Shown: positions 1-7,377, counted from the stretch's first letter. The stretch: 18,839 nt of DNA from Deltaproteobacteria bacterium (GCA_016218905.1 JACRCS010000337.1:1-18839), one strand, 5' to 3'. Numbers and translations: made by a program. The notes: generated by a model from the sequence alone, not told the origin.

Positions 1-1
1 C

Positions 2-433
2 TTCAAGCTTACGACCGGCACCTGGGTGCACGTGGGAGGGCTGCGCGTCGGCACCCTCGACGCCGCGGCCCCCCTCCTCCAGGACGCGGTGGTCACGGGC
101 CACAACCGGGACTACCTGGGCCTCCTGGCGTGGCCCAACGTCGCCGAGTGCCGCAAGCTGGCGCCTTCGGCGGGGGAGGACCCGGCGGAGCTCTGCCGCG
201 CGCCCGAGGTGGTCGAGCGCGTGCGGGACTGCCTGCGCAGCCGCAACGCCGCCCAGAAGGGCTCCTCCACGCGGATCGAGCGCGTGCTCCTCATGGCCGA
301 GCCGCCCAGCCTCGACGCCAACGAGATCACGGACAAGGGGTACATCAACCAGCGGGCCACCCTCGAGCGCCGAGCCGCCTTGGTGGAGAAGCTCTACCAG
401 GACCCCCCGGCGGACGGCGTGATCGTCCTGTAG
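2..433 (+). CDS. Feruloyl-CoA synthase-like acyl-CoA ligase, C-terminal part (5' end outside the window)
   Basis: The frame is open from base 2 and ends at TAG 431-433, giving about 143 C-terminal residues of an AMP-binding (ANL superfamily) enzyme. It begins FKLTTGTWV, which resembles the segment of feruloyl-CoA synthases (FKL.TGTWV.VG.LR) after the core domain. Near the end, NEITDKGYINQR carries the lysine expected of the small C-terminal domain (A10-type motif), followed by a conserved ERRA stretch. Family members join ATP, CoA and a carboxylic acid, typically ferulate or a related hydroxycinnamate, to give the acyl-CoA and AMP. The core and substrate pocket lie upstream, so the substrate cannot be read here. 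It precedes a liv-type transporter and a thiolase on the same strand, consistent with acid uptake and CoA-dependent degradation. Family confidence is good; substrate confidence is low. Confidence 0.85.
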   Translation, partial: FKLTTGTWVHVGGLRVGTLDAAAPLLQDAVVTGHNRDYLGLLAWPNVAECRKLAPSAGEDPAELCRAPEVVERVRDCLRSRNAAQKGSSTRIERVLLMAEPPSLDANEITDKGYINQRATLERRAALVEKLYQDPPADGVIVL

Positions 434-434
434 C

Positions 435-465
435 CTCCGTCCGGAAAGTGCCTTTCCGGACGGAG
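435..465 (+). terminator. Perfect 14-bp inverted repeat just after the ligase gene
   Basis: Arms 435-448 and 452-465 are exact reverse complements with a TGC loop, starting one base after the stop codon. The stem is GC-rich but no T tract follows. It may be a factor-independent-like terminator, an mRNA-stabilising 3' hairpin or a repeat element. The hairpin is directly visible; its role is inferred. Confidence 0.55.
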
Positions 466-485
466 TTGTCAGTTGTCGGTTCTCG
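465..485 (+). repeat. Short tandem heptamer array (GTTGTCA, GTTGTCG, GTTCTCG)
   Basis: Three consecutive 7-base units, GTTGTCA, GTTGTCG and GTTCTCG, abut the right arm of the hairpin at 435-465. A partial fourth unit (GTCG) follows. The 7-bp period and GTT start match the arrays at 5130-5157 (+) and 5316-5329 (-). No coding function is seen. Confidence 0.55.
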
Positions 486-512
486 GTCGATAGCGCGCTC
501 TTCAAGGCAGGC

Positions 513-535
513 GGGGGCAGCCCTGGGCAGCCCCC
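513..535 (+). repeat. GC-rich hairpin / direct repeat in the livH leader
   Basis: GGGCAGCCC occurs twice with one base between the copies (515-523 and 525-533). The stretch can also fold with 513-518 pairing to 530-535 and an A-A mismatch inside. It ends 40 bases before the livH start and could affect readthrough or leader structure, but such short GC-rich symmetry could also be chance. The rest of gap 434-575 holds only the heptamers and the livH Shine-Dalgarno sequence. Confidence 0.3.
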
Positions 536-575
536 TTCGTACCCGGGCTTTTCCAGACGAAGCGGAGGAGAGGCG

Positions 576-1472
576 ATGGACGTCGCCGCGCACGTGACCC
601 TGGGCGCACTGGGCCAGCAGGTCCTCGTGGGGCTCAGCAAGACTACCATTCTCTTCATCGTGGCCTCGGGCCTGAGCCTCGTGCTCGGCGTGCTGCGGAT
701 CCCGAACGTCTTCCACGGCTCCCTCTACATGGTCGGGGCCTTCCTCGCCTTCACGTTCACGAAGGTGCTCGGAGGCGGGCCGCTCGCGTTCTTCGTGGCC
801 CTGGTGCTCGCGCCCGTCGCCGTTTGCCTCATCAGCCTGCTGGCGGAGAGGGCTCTTCTTTGCCGTCTCTACGAGCGGGAGCACATGATGCTCCTCCTCT
901 TCACCTTCTCCCTGTCCCTGGTGTTCGCGGACCTGGTGAAGATCGTCTGGGGTTCCGAGTTCCGCTCGCTCTCGCTCCCGCCGCTCTTCCAGGGCTCCCT
1001 CACGGCGGGGAGCTTCCAGTTCCCGCGCTACAGCCTCTTCCTCTTGATCGTGGGGCCGCTCGTGGCCCTCGGGCTCTGGCTCCTCACGAACAAGACGAAG
1101 ATCGGCAAGATCGCCCGGGCTGCGGCCGTGCACCGGGAGATGGTGGGGGCGGTGGGGATCAACGTCAGCTGGGTCTTCGCCTTCGTCTTCATGATCGGCT
1201 GCTTCCTCGCGGGGCTTGGCGGAGCGCTCGTCGCCCCGACCCAGAACATCAGCCAGGGGATGGACCACACGATCATCATCGAGGCGTTCCTCATCGTCAT
1301 CATGGGAGGCCTCGGGAACATCTGGGGTGCGCTCCTGGGGGCGCTCATCTTCGGGCTGACCGACTCCGTGGGGGTGCTCCTCTGGCCCCAGTTCGCCATC
1401 GTCTTCCCGTACGTGGCCGTCATCGTGGTCTTGACGCTCCGGCCTGCGGGGCTCCTGAAGTCTACCTGGTAG
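576..1472 (+). CDS. livH: Branched-chain amino acid-type ABC transporter permease, LivH family
   Basis: This 298-residue polytopic inner-membrane protein is of normal length for LivH permeases. It starts at ATG 576 behind a GGAGGAGAGG ribosome site. Family hallmarks include the early NVFHGSLYMVGAFLAF segment (normally N..HG...M.GA), a basic cytoplasmic loop at about residues 171-195 (TNKTKIGKIARAAA, then REMVGAVGINV) and the late G-rich segment IVIMGGLGNIWGALLGALIFGLTDS. LivH pairs with LivM to form the translocation path energised by LivG and LivF. Only 13 bases separate it from livM, and the four genes look like one transcription unit. Substrates of this family include branched amino acids, urea, amides and aromatic acids, so the name does not fix the substrate. 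Confidence 0.93.
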   Translation: MDVAAHVTLGALGQQVLVGLSKTTILFIVASGLSLVLGVLRIPNVFHGSLYMVGAFLAFTFTKVLGGGPLAFFVALVLAPVAVCLISLLAERALLCRLYEREHMMLLLFTFSLSLVFADLVKIVWGSEFRSLSLPPLFQGSLTAGSFQFPRYSLFLLIVGPLVALGLWLLTNKTKIGKIARAAAVHREMVGAVGINVSWVFAFVFMIGCFLAGLGGALVAPTQNISQGMDHTIIIEAFLIVIMGGLGNIWGALLGALIFGLTDSVGVLLWPQFAIVFPYVAVIVVLTLRPAGLLKSTW

Positions 1473-1485
1473 CGGAGGTACGGCC

Positions 1486-2478
1486 GTGGGCTCTTCGAAA
1501 ATGAAGTCGGCGGGGCTCGTCCTGGCGGGGCTGGCGCTTCTGCTCCTGCTTCCGTTCGTGCTCTCGAGGTTCTACCTCTACTTCGTCGGGCTCGTGCTGG
1601 TCACCGGGCTCCTGGCGACGAGCTTGAACCTCGTGCTCGGCTACGGCGGCATGTACCAGTTCCACCACGCCGTCTTCTACGGGGCGGGCGCCTACGGGCT
1701 GGCGCTGGCGATGACGAAGGGCGGGGCCCCTTTCTGGCTCGCCTTCCTCGCCGCGCCGGTCGTCTCCGCGCTCCTCGGGCTCCTCATGGGGATCGTCTGC
1801 GTGCGCCTGTCGAAGCTCTACTTCGGCATGCTCCAGATCTCGCTCGGGTCCCTCGTCTGGGCGATCGTCTTTCGGTGGTACTCCTTCACGGGCGGCGACG
1901 ACGGGATCCACGGGATCAGCTTCCCCGACCTCATCTCCTCCTCGAAAGGCGCGTACTTCTTCATCGTCCTCGTCGCGAGCGTCGCGTTCTTCCTCATGTA
2001 CCGGATCGTCACCTCGCCCTTCGGGAAGATCTTCCAGTCGATCCGCGATAACCCCGCGCGCAGCGAGGCGATCGGCGTCCACGTTCACCGCCATCAGCTG
2101 ATCGGCCTCGTCCTCGCCGCCTTCTTCGCGGGGATCGCCGGGGCCCTCTACGTCCTGGTGGAGGGCTCGGTCGTGCCCGACCTCCTCTTCTGGAATCTCT
2201 CGATGGAGATCCTCATCATGTGCCTGCTCGGGGGGTGGTTCAGCTTCTTCGGCCCGCTCCTGGGCGCGGCGGCCATGCTCTGCCTGCGCACCTTCGTCGG
2301 CATGTACACCGAGTACTGGACGCTCATCCTGGGCCTGCTCCTGATGGCGCTCATCTTCTTCCTGCCCGACGGGCTCTCGGGGCTCTTCCTGAAGCTTAGG
2401 CGGCGGGGAGCGGCGGAGCTGGCCAGGGGGCTCGGGGAGGGTCCGGCCTTTCCCGTCGTGCTCGCGGAGGAGGAGTAG
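1486..2478 (+). CDS. livM: Branched-chain amino acid-type ABC transporter permease, LivM family
   Basis: This is a 330-residue membrane protein, second permease of the LIV-type importer. GTG 1486 is chosen because GGAGGT at 1474-1479 lies six bases upstream; the in-frame ATG at 1501 has no comparable site. Typical LivM features are the NLVLGYGGMYQFHHAVFYGAGAY segment near residues 46-68 (family pattern N...G..G..S.G...F.G.GAY), the KIFQSIRDNPARSEAIG coupling loop at about 181-197 and the C-terminal LILGLLLMALIFFLPDGLSGLF helix. The histidine pair in MYQFHHAVF replaces the more usual S-x-G. The stop codon directly abuts the livG ATG, so translation is probably coupled. The tail after residue 306 is charged and probably cytoplasmic. 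Confidence 0.93.
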   Translation: MGSSKMKSAGLVLAGLALLLLLPFVLSRFYLYFVGLVLVTGLLATSLNLVLGYGGMYQFHHAVFYGAGAYGLALAMTKGGAPFWLAFLAAPVVSALLGLLMGIVCVRLSKLYFGMLQISLGSLVWAIVFRWYSFTGGDDGIHGISFPDLISSSKGAYFFIVLVASVAFFLMYRIVTSPFGKIFQSIRDNPARSEAIGVHVHRHQLIGLVLAAFFAGIAGALYVLVEGSVVPDLLFWNLSMEILIMCLLGGWFSFFGPLLGAAAMLCLRTFVGMYTEYWTLILGLLLMALIFFLPDGLSGLFLKLRRRGAAELARGLGEGPAFPVVLAEEE

Positions 2479-3216
2479 ATGCTGCGGGTCGAGAACCTCC
2501 GGAAGAGCTTCGACCACTTCATGGCGGTGGGCGACGGGAACCTCCACGTGCCCCAGGGCAAGATCGTCGCCGTCATCGGACCCAACGGGGCCGGCAAGTC
2601 GACGCTCTTCAAGCTCATCACCGGACACCTGAAGCCCGACCGCGGCCGGATCCTCTTCAAGGGGGAGCCCATCGGCGGGCTCGCTCCCCACGAGATCTGC
2701 CGCAAGGGCCTCTCCCTCGCGTTCCAGATCGTCAACATCTTCAGCCGGATGACGGTCTTCGAGAACGTCCAGGCGGCGGTCCTCTCCTATCAGGGCAGAG
2801 CCGAGAGCCTCTTTCGCGCGGCCCACAAGCTGGCCGTCCCGGAGACGCTGGAGATCCTCGAGAGCGTCGGGCTGGCCGACAAGGCGCGCCGGGTGAGCGG
2901 CACCCTCTCCCACGGGGACCAGAAGGTGCTGGAGATGGCGATCGCGCTCAGCACGCAGCCGGAGTTGCTCATCCTGGACGAGCCGACCGCCGGCATGTCG
3001 CCCGAGGAGACGGCGGTCTCGATCGACCTGATCCGCCGCCTCTCGGCCGAGAAGGGGCTCACGATCCTCTTCTGCGAGCACGACATGGAGCTCGTCTTCT
3101 CCATCTCGGACGAGATCATGGTGCTGCGCGCGGGGCAGACGATCGTCCAGGGACTGCCGGAGGACGTGCGGCGCAACGAGGCGGTCCAGGAGGCCTACCT
3201 CGGGGGAGTCTGCTGA
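2479..3216 (+). CDS. livG: ABC transporter ATP-binding protein, LivG family
   Basis: This 245-residue cytoplasmic ATPase powers the LivHM permease pair. Walker A GPNGAGKST is at residues 34-42, Q-loop glutamine at Q83, signature LSHGD at 143-147, Walker B LLILDEP at 163-169 and switch histidine H201 in CEHD. All ATPase motifs are intact. LivG members usually show LSYGQQ or LSHGD-type signatures, and the C-terminal V..G.P..V...E.V..AYLG signature is present at about 223-242. Translation starts immediately after the livM stop, with GGAGGAG inside the livM 3' end as ribosome site. It overlaps livF by one base (TGATG). Confidence 0.93.
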   Translation: MLRVENLRKSFDHFMAVGDGNLHVPQGKIVAVIGPNGAGKSTLFKLITGHLKPDRGRILFKGEPIGGLAPHEICRKGLSLAFQIVNIFSRMTVFENVQAAVLSYQGRAESLFRAAHKLAVPETLEILESVGLADKARRVSGTLSHGDQKVLEMAIALSTQPELLILDEPTAGMSPEETAVSIDLIRRLSAEKGLTILFCEHDMELVFSISDEIMVLRAGQTIVQGLPEDVRRNEAVQEAYLGGVC

Positions 3217-3914
3217 TGCTGGAAGTACACGGAATTCATACGTATTATGGGCTCGCCCACGTGCTCAGCGAGGTCTCGCTCACGGTGGAGAAGGGCGAGG
3301 TCGTGTGCCTCCTGGGCCGAAACGGCGCCGGCAAGACCACGACCATGCGGAGCATCATGGCCCTGACGCCCGCCCGCCGGGGGAGGGTGCGCTACAAGGG
3401 CGAGGACATCACGCACCGCAAGCCTTACCAGATCGCCCGAATGGGTGTAGGGTTCGTGCCCGACGACCGCGTCGTCTTCGCCGAGCTGACGGTGGACGAG
3501 AACCTCGAGATCTCCTACCGCAATCCCGGCGGGAAGGGGACGTGGGACCGCAGGGCCGTCTACGAGCTCTTCCCCGCGTTGAAGGCGATCGCAAACCGCA
3601 AGGCCGGGTTCCTGAGCGGGGGCGAACAGCAGATGCTCACGATTGCCCGGGCGCTCGTCACGAATCCGGAGTTCCTCCTCCTCGACGAGCCGACCGAGGG
3701 GCTTGCCCCCTTGATCGTAAAGATGCTCGTCGATAACATCCGGGAGCTCAAGCAGCGCGGCCTCACGATCCTGCTGGCGGAGCAGAACCAGGAGGCGGCG
3801 CTCTGCCTGAGCGACCGGGCGTACGTCATCGACAACGGCACGATCCGGTTCCACGGCACGATCGAAGAGCTTCGAGCAAACGAAGAGGTCCGCAGGAAGT
3901 ACCTGTTGGTGTAA
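3216..3914 (+). CDS. livF: ABC transporter ATP-binding protein, LivF family
   Basis: This 232-residue ATPase is the partner of LivG. Walker A GRNGAGKTT is at residues 34-42, the LivF-type GFVPDDR..F..LTV.ENL block at 79-97, signature LSGGEQQM at 133-140 and Walker B FLLLDEPTEGL at 153-163. The AEQN sequence at 188-191, with Q in the switch position, is usual for LivF. The ATG overlaps the livG TGA by one base. Four bases of the livG end (GGGGGA, then GTCTGC) provide the likely ribosome site. The gene ends 20 bases before the thiolase start, and no terminator is seen between, so the thiolase is probably cotranscribed. Confidence 0.93.
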   Translation: MLEVHGIHTYYGLAHVLSEVSLTVEKGEVVCLLGRNGAGKTTTMRSIMALTPARRGRVRYKGEDITHRKPYQIARMGVGFVPDDRVVFAELTVDENLEISYRNPGGKGTWDRRAVYELFPALKAIANRKAGFLSGGEQQMLTIARALVTNPEFLLLDEPTEGLAPLIVKMLVDNIRELKQRGLTILLAEQNQEAALCLSDRAYVIDNGTIRFHGTIEELRANEEVRRKYLLV

Positions 3915-3934
3915 ATCAGAGAGGGAGGTAACCG

Positions 3935-5125
3935 ATGTTCACGAAGGCGTTCATTCCGTACAAAGGCTACTACACGACCCCGTTCTCCCGGTGGCAGATG
4001 ACGCTCGCCAACGAGCACGCGCTCGTCCTCGGCGGCGCCACCGTCTCCCGATGGTTGGCGGAACGGAAGATCGACCCCAAGGTCTTCGACTACCTCTACT
4101 TCGGCTACACGGTGCACCAGCGGCAGAACTTTTACGGCGCGCCCTGGATGGCGGCGCTCATCGGCGCCGGCGGCATCCCCGGCTGCACCATCAGCCAAGC
4201 GTGCTCGACCTCGACCACCTGCATCTACAGCTCCGCCGCGGGCATCGAGACGGGCCTCTTCGACACCGCGATCAACGTCATGGCCGACCGGATGTCGAAC
4301 GGCCCCCACATCGTCTGGCCGAACCCCAACGGCCCGGGCGGCGAGGTGATCCACGAGAACTGGGTCATGGACAACTTCGGGAGCGACCCCGTGGCCAAGA
4401 ACGCCATGATCCAGACCGCGGAGAACGTGGCGAAGGAGATGGGCGCGACCAAGGAGCAGGCCGACGAGCTCACTGCCGTGCGCTACGAGCAGTACAACGA
4501 CGCTCTCAAGAACGACCGGGAGTTCCAGAAGCGGTACTTCCTCCCGGTGGAGGTGAAGGTCTCGAAGAAGAAGACCATAACCCTCGCCGAGGATGAGGGC
4601 GTCACTCCGACGACCCGCGAGAGTCTGGCCGGCCTCGGACCGGTGCTTCCCGGCGGGATCCTGAGCTACGGCACCCAGACCCACCCGGCCGACGCCAACG
4701 CCGCCGTGATCGTCGCCCGACGCGACAAGGCGAAGGAGCTGAGCGCCGACCCGAGCGTGGAGATCCAGATCCTCTCCTACGGCTTCTCTCGCGCCCCCAA
4801 GGGCTTCATGCCGAGGGCTCCGGTGCCGGCGGCGCGGATGGCCCTGGAGAAGGCCGGGCTCTCCATCGGCGAGATGAAGGCGATCAAGAGCCACAACCCC
4901 TTTATCGCCAACGACCTCTACTTCGCCAAGGAGTTCGGGATCGACGGCGCGACGATGAACAACTACGGAAGCCCGCTCGTCTACGGGCACCCGCAGGGCC
5001 CGACGGCCGGCCGGTGCGTCATGGAGCTCGTCGAGGAGCTCGTTCTCAAGGGCGGAGGGTACGGCCTCTTCACCGGCTGCGCCGCCGGCGACACCGGAGC
5101 GGCGCTCGTTATCAAGGTCGGATAA
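3935..5125 (+). CDS. Thiolase-family protein (acetyl-CoA acyltransferase-like), divergent
   Basis: This 396-residue protein has the length and fold order of thiolases. The nucleophilic cysteine is C90 in SQACSTST (family VCGSG), the catalytic histidine H352 in YGHPQGPTAGR (family GHPLGASGAR) and the second cysteine C382 in TGCAAGDTGAA (family CxGGGxG). The NEAF motif, whose asparagine helps form an oxyanion hole, is instead HNPF at 320-323. That histidine is more typical of SCP2/archaeal-type thiolases, which carry HDxF variants. The usual GNASG..DGA block reads YGTQTHPADANAA. Thiolases cleave 3-ketoacyl-CoA with CoA or run the reverse condensation. GGGAGGTAA precedes ATG 3935. No DUF35 (Zn-ribbon/OB-fold) partner gene is adjacent. 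A role in shortening the acyl-CoA made by the upstream ligase is plausible but unproven. Confidence 0.85.
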   Translation: MFTKAFIPYKGYYTTPFSRWQMTLANEHALVLGGATVSRWLAERKIDPKVFDYLYFGYTVHQRQNFYGAPWMAALIGAGGIPGCTISQACSTSTTCIYSSAAGIETGLFDTAINVMADRMSNGPHIVWPNPNGPGGEVIHENWVMDNFGSDPVAKNAMIQTAENVAKEMGATKEQADELTAVRYEQYNDALKNDREFQKRYFLPVEVKVSKKKTITLAEDEGVTPTTRESLAGLGPVLPGGILSYGTQTHPADANAAVIVARRDKAKELSADPSVEIQILSYGFSRAPKGFMPRAPVPAARMALEKAGLSIGEMKAIKSHNPFIANDLYFAKEFGIDGATMNNYGSPLVYGHPQGPTAGRCVMELVEELVLKGGGYGLFTGCAAGDTGAALVIKVG

Positions 5126-5129
5126 CGAA

Positions 5130-5157
5130 GTTCCGCGTTCTACGTTCCACGTTCTGC
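5130..5157 (+). repeat. Tandem heptamer array (GTTCCGC, GTTCTAC, GTTCCAC, GTTCTGC)
   Basis: Four perfect-period 7-base units run from four bases after the thiolase stop: GTTCCGC, GTTCTAC, GTTCCAC and GTTCTGC, with a degenerate fifth GTGGATT. The fifth base alternates C, T, C, T and the unit fits GTTCYRC. Two units recur in inverted orientation at 5316-5329. Confidence 0.65.
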
Positions 5158-5164
5158 GTGGATT

Positions 5165-5250
5165 CCAGGAGGAGGTCCGATCGCGGAGCGCAGGGACGCG
5201 CGGGAGCTGTCCCCGGATCTAACTGACAGGCCGTTCCTGAGAAGTCGACC
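5165..5250 (+). other. Orphan ribosome-binding-like AGGAGGAGG without a start codon
   Basis: CCAGGAGGAGGTCC around 5165-5176 is a very strong Shine-Dalgarno-like string, but no ATG, GTG or TTG follows at a usable distance. A frame beginning at ATC 5179 runs about 23 codons to TAA near 5251. A 5-bp inverted repeat GGGAC/GTCCC lies at 5193-5197 and 5209-5213. It could be a decayed gene start, a repeat element or chance. Confidence 0.25.
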
Positions 5251-5259
5251 GTAAAGGCC

Positions 5260-5301
5260 AAGCAAGAGGGCCCGGTTCTTTTGAACCGGGCCCTCTTGCT
5301 T
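5260..5301. terminator. Bidirectional intrinsic terminator between converging genes
   Basis: Arms 5260-5278 and 5283-5301 are perfect 19-bp reverse complements around a TTTT loop. GACGGTTTT follows on the + strand, while the - strand side reads GGCCTTTAC after the stem. It sits between the converging thiolase and dehydratase genes and can serve both. The short T tracts are weak, but the stem is very strong. Confidence 0.85.
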
Positions 5302-5315
5302 GACGGTTTTGGACG

Positions 5316-5329
5316 CAGAACGCGGAACG
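5316..5329 (-). repeat. Inverted heptamer pair (GTTCCGC, GTTCTGC on the minus strand)
   Basis: Read on the minus strand, GTTCCGC (5329-5323) and GTTCTGC (5322-5316) are two adjacent heptamers identical to the first and fourth units at 5130-5157. They lie five bases beyond the 3' end of the dehydratase gene. With the plus-strand array they flank the bidirectional terminator symmetrically. Confidence 0.55.
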
Positions 5330-5334
5330 TCGCC

Positions 5335-7242
5335 TTATGCCGGGCTGGCGCCTTCGCCGGCCCGCAGCGCGGACGGGTGGATCGCGAGCTTCGCGCTCGG
5401 CGCCGGTTCCAGCGTCCGGCCGGCGGGCTGGTACTCGGGCACCATGGCCTTGAGCTTGGTGAGGGTCAGGGCGTCGTCGCAGCGACGCAGGCAGAAATCG
5501 AGCTCCTCGAGGTGCTCTTCGACCTCCGCGAGCGGGAGGCTCTGCGCTGCGGCCACGAGGATCTTGCGGTGATCCGTGGGCTTGATCCCTTCTCCCGCGA
5601 TCAGGAGCTCCTCATAGAGCTTCTCCCCGGGGCGGAGCCCGGTGAAGACGATCTCGATGTCCTCGTGGGGTTTCAGGCCCGAGAGGCGGATCAGCTCCTT
5701 CGCGAGATCGAGGATCTTGATCGGCTCGCCCATGTCGAGCAGGAAGATCTCGCCCGCGTGCCCCATGCTGCCGGCCTGGAGCACGAGCTGGGAGGCCTCG
5801 GGAATCGTCATGAAGTAGCGGATCACGTCGGGGTGGGTGACCGTGACCGGCCCGCCGCGGCGGATCTGCTCCTGGAAGTGCGGCACGACGCTCCCGCTGG
5901 AGCCGAGCACGTTTCCGAACCGGACCGTGATGAACTCGGTCTTGCTCTCCTCGCTGAAGGCCTGAACGAAGATCTCCGCCGCCCGCTTGGAGGCCCCCAT
6001 GACGTTGGTGGGGTTGACCGCCTTATCGGTGGAGATCATCACGAACCGTTCGACCCAGACCGCCTCGGCGGCCTCGGCGAGGTTGCGGGTGCCGAGGACG
6101 TTCGTCTTGATGGCCTCGGCCGGGTGGAACTCCATCATCGGGACGTGCTTGTACGCGGCGGCGTGGAAGACCACCTCCGGGCGCGTCTGCTCGAAGATCC
6201 GGTAGACCTGGTCCCGATCCCGGACGTCTGCCAGCACGGGGGTGAACTCGCCCTCCGGGAAGTCGCGTTGCAGCTCCAGGTGGATCTGGTGGAGCGGCGT
6301 CTCGGCGATGTCGAAGAGGACGATCTCCCTGGGGTTGAAGCGCACGACCTGCCGGCAGATCTCGCTTCCGATGGAGCCTCCGGCTCCCGTAACGAGAATG
6401 CGGCGGCCCGTCAGGTACGAGCGGATCTTCTCGGCGTCGAGCATGACGGGGGCCCGCCCGAGGAGGTCCTCCAGGTTCACGTCGCGGACCTGGGACGCGA
6501 GCACCGTGACATCCAGGATGTCGGCCATGGCCGGGAGGGTCTGCACCTCGATGCCGGACTTGCGGCAGAGGTGGACCACCTCGCGGATGAGACGGGCCGG
6601 TGCAGAAGGTATGGCGATGATCACCCGGCGGACGCCGTGGTACATGGAAATCCGGCGGAGCTGGGAGATGGTGCCGAGCACGGGCTTATCGTTGATGAAG
6701 GCGCCGACCTTCTTCGGGTCGTCGTCCAGGAAGCCGACGACCGAATAGGCCATGTCGGGGTTCTGCTTGATCTCCTGGAAGAGCAGCTTCCCGCCCATCC
6801 CGGCCCCGACGATCAGGATGCGTTCGGTCCCGCCGCGCTGCCGCCCCTGCCGGCACTCGGTGAAGAGCCGCCAGGCGAGGCTGCGGGCCATGATGAACCC
6901 GTTGACCAGGAGCCAGGTGAGGACGGGCACGCTACGGGAGTACCCCGGGGAGAAGAGGAAGAAGTGGCTGACCAGGGTCGCCACCATGGAGGCGATGGAG
7001 ACGGTCTTGACGATGTGGATCAGGTCCGGGATGGAGATGTACCGCCAGATCCTGCGATAGAACCCGCTCAGGAGGAAGACGACCGGCTCCGCCAGCACTG
7101 TCAGGGCGAGGCCGGTCCAGAAGAACGGGCGCTGGTCCGACGGGATCTGCCCTTCAAAGCGGATCAGGTAGGCGAGGATATGGCTCAGAGCCACGAAGAC
7201 GGCGTCCAGGGGGAGGAGAAAGAGCCTGTGGTAACGGACCAT
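5335..7242 (-). CDS. Membrane-bound nucleotide-sugar 4,6-dehydratase (PglF/WbpM/CapD family)
   Basis: This 635-residue protein has about four N-terminal membrane helices (near residues 7-27, 44-64, 79-99 and 106-124). A first Rossmann-like CoA_binding_3 region (ILIVGAGMGGKLLFQEI, 142-158) and a C-terminal SDR domain with NAD-binding VTGAGGSIGSE (284-294) follow. The active region reads STDKAVNPTNVMGASKR (404-420): methionine sits where classical SDRs have the YxxxK tyrosine, as in the inverting or large WbpM/FlaA1/PglF UDP-GlcNAc 4,6-dehydratases. RFGNVLGSSGSV and RPGEKLYEELL are further hallmarks. It probably makes a 4-keto-6-deoxy nucleotide sugar, likely from UDP-GlcNAc, for glycan synthesis. 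The start at 7242 is chosen because GGGGAG lies six bases upstream and the protein then begins at the first helix; a longer frame to 7407 adds a non-helical, Cys/Arg-rich stretch. It is divergent from the export gene. Confidence 0.9.
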   Translation of the reverse strand: MVRYHRLFLLPLDAVFVALSHILAYLIRFEGQIPSDQRPFFWTGLALTVLAEPVVFLLSGFYRRIWRYISIPDLIHIVKTVSIASMVATLVSHFFLFSPGYSRSVPVLTWLLVNGFIMARSLAWRLFTECRQGRQRGGTERILIVGAGMGGKLLFQEIKQNPDMAYSVVGFLDDDPKKVGAFINDKPVLGTISQLRRISMYHGVRRVIIAIPSAPARLIREVVHLCRKSGIEVQTLPAMADILDVTVLASQVRDVNLEDLLGRAPVMLDAEKIRSYLTGRRILVTGAGGSIGSEICRQVVRFNPREIVLFDIAETPLHQIHLELQRDFPEGEFTPVLADVRDRDQVYRIFEQTRPEVVFHAAAYKHVPMMEFHPAEAIKTNVLGTRNLAEAAEAVWVERFVMISTDKAVNPTNVMGASKRAAEIFVQAFSEESKTEFITVRFGNVLGSSGSVVPHFQEQIRRGGPVTVTHPDVIRYFMTIPEASQLVLQAGSMGHAGEIFLLDMGEPIKILDLAKELIRLSGLKPHEDIEIVFTGLRPGEKLYEELLIAGEGIKPTDHRKILVAAAQSLPLAEVEEHLEELDFCLRRCDDALTLTKLKAMVPEYQPAGRTLEPAPSAKLAIHPSALRAGEGASPA

Positions 7243-7377
7243 CCTCATCTCCCCATCGGCGCGCGTACAGCAGCGTTCTTCCGTTTCTGCCAGGCGAGGA
7301 CCGTGAGCGCTACCGCGTCGAGGGATCTGGCCGAGAGACACTTGACCTCCCATGCAACGCTTGGCACAATGGCGCGC

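Noticed and set aside
1462..3081. 539-codon minus-strand frame opposite livM and livG
   Set aside because: The sense strand carries two proteins with full family motifs. The antisense product is a Glu/Asp/Arg-rich artefact.
3560..4990. 476-codon minus-strand frame across livF and the thiolase
   Set aside because: It spans two real genes on the other strand and shows no conserved domain.
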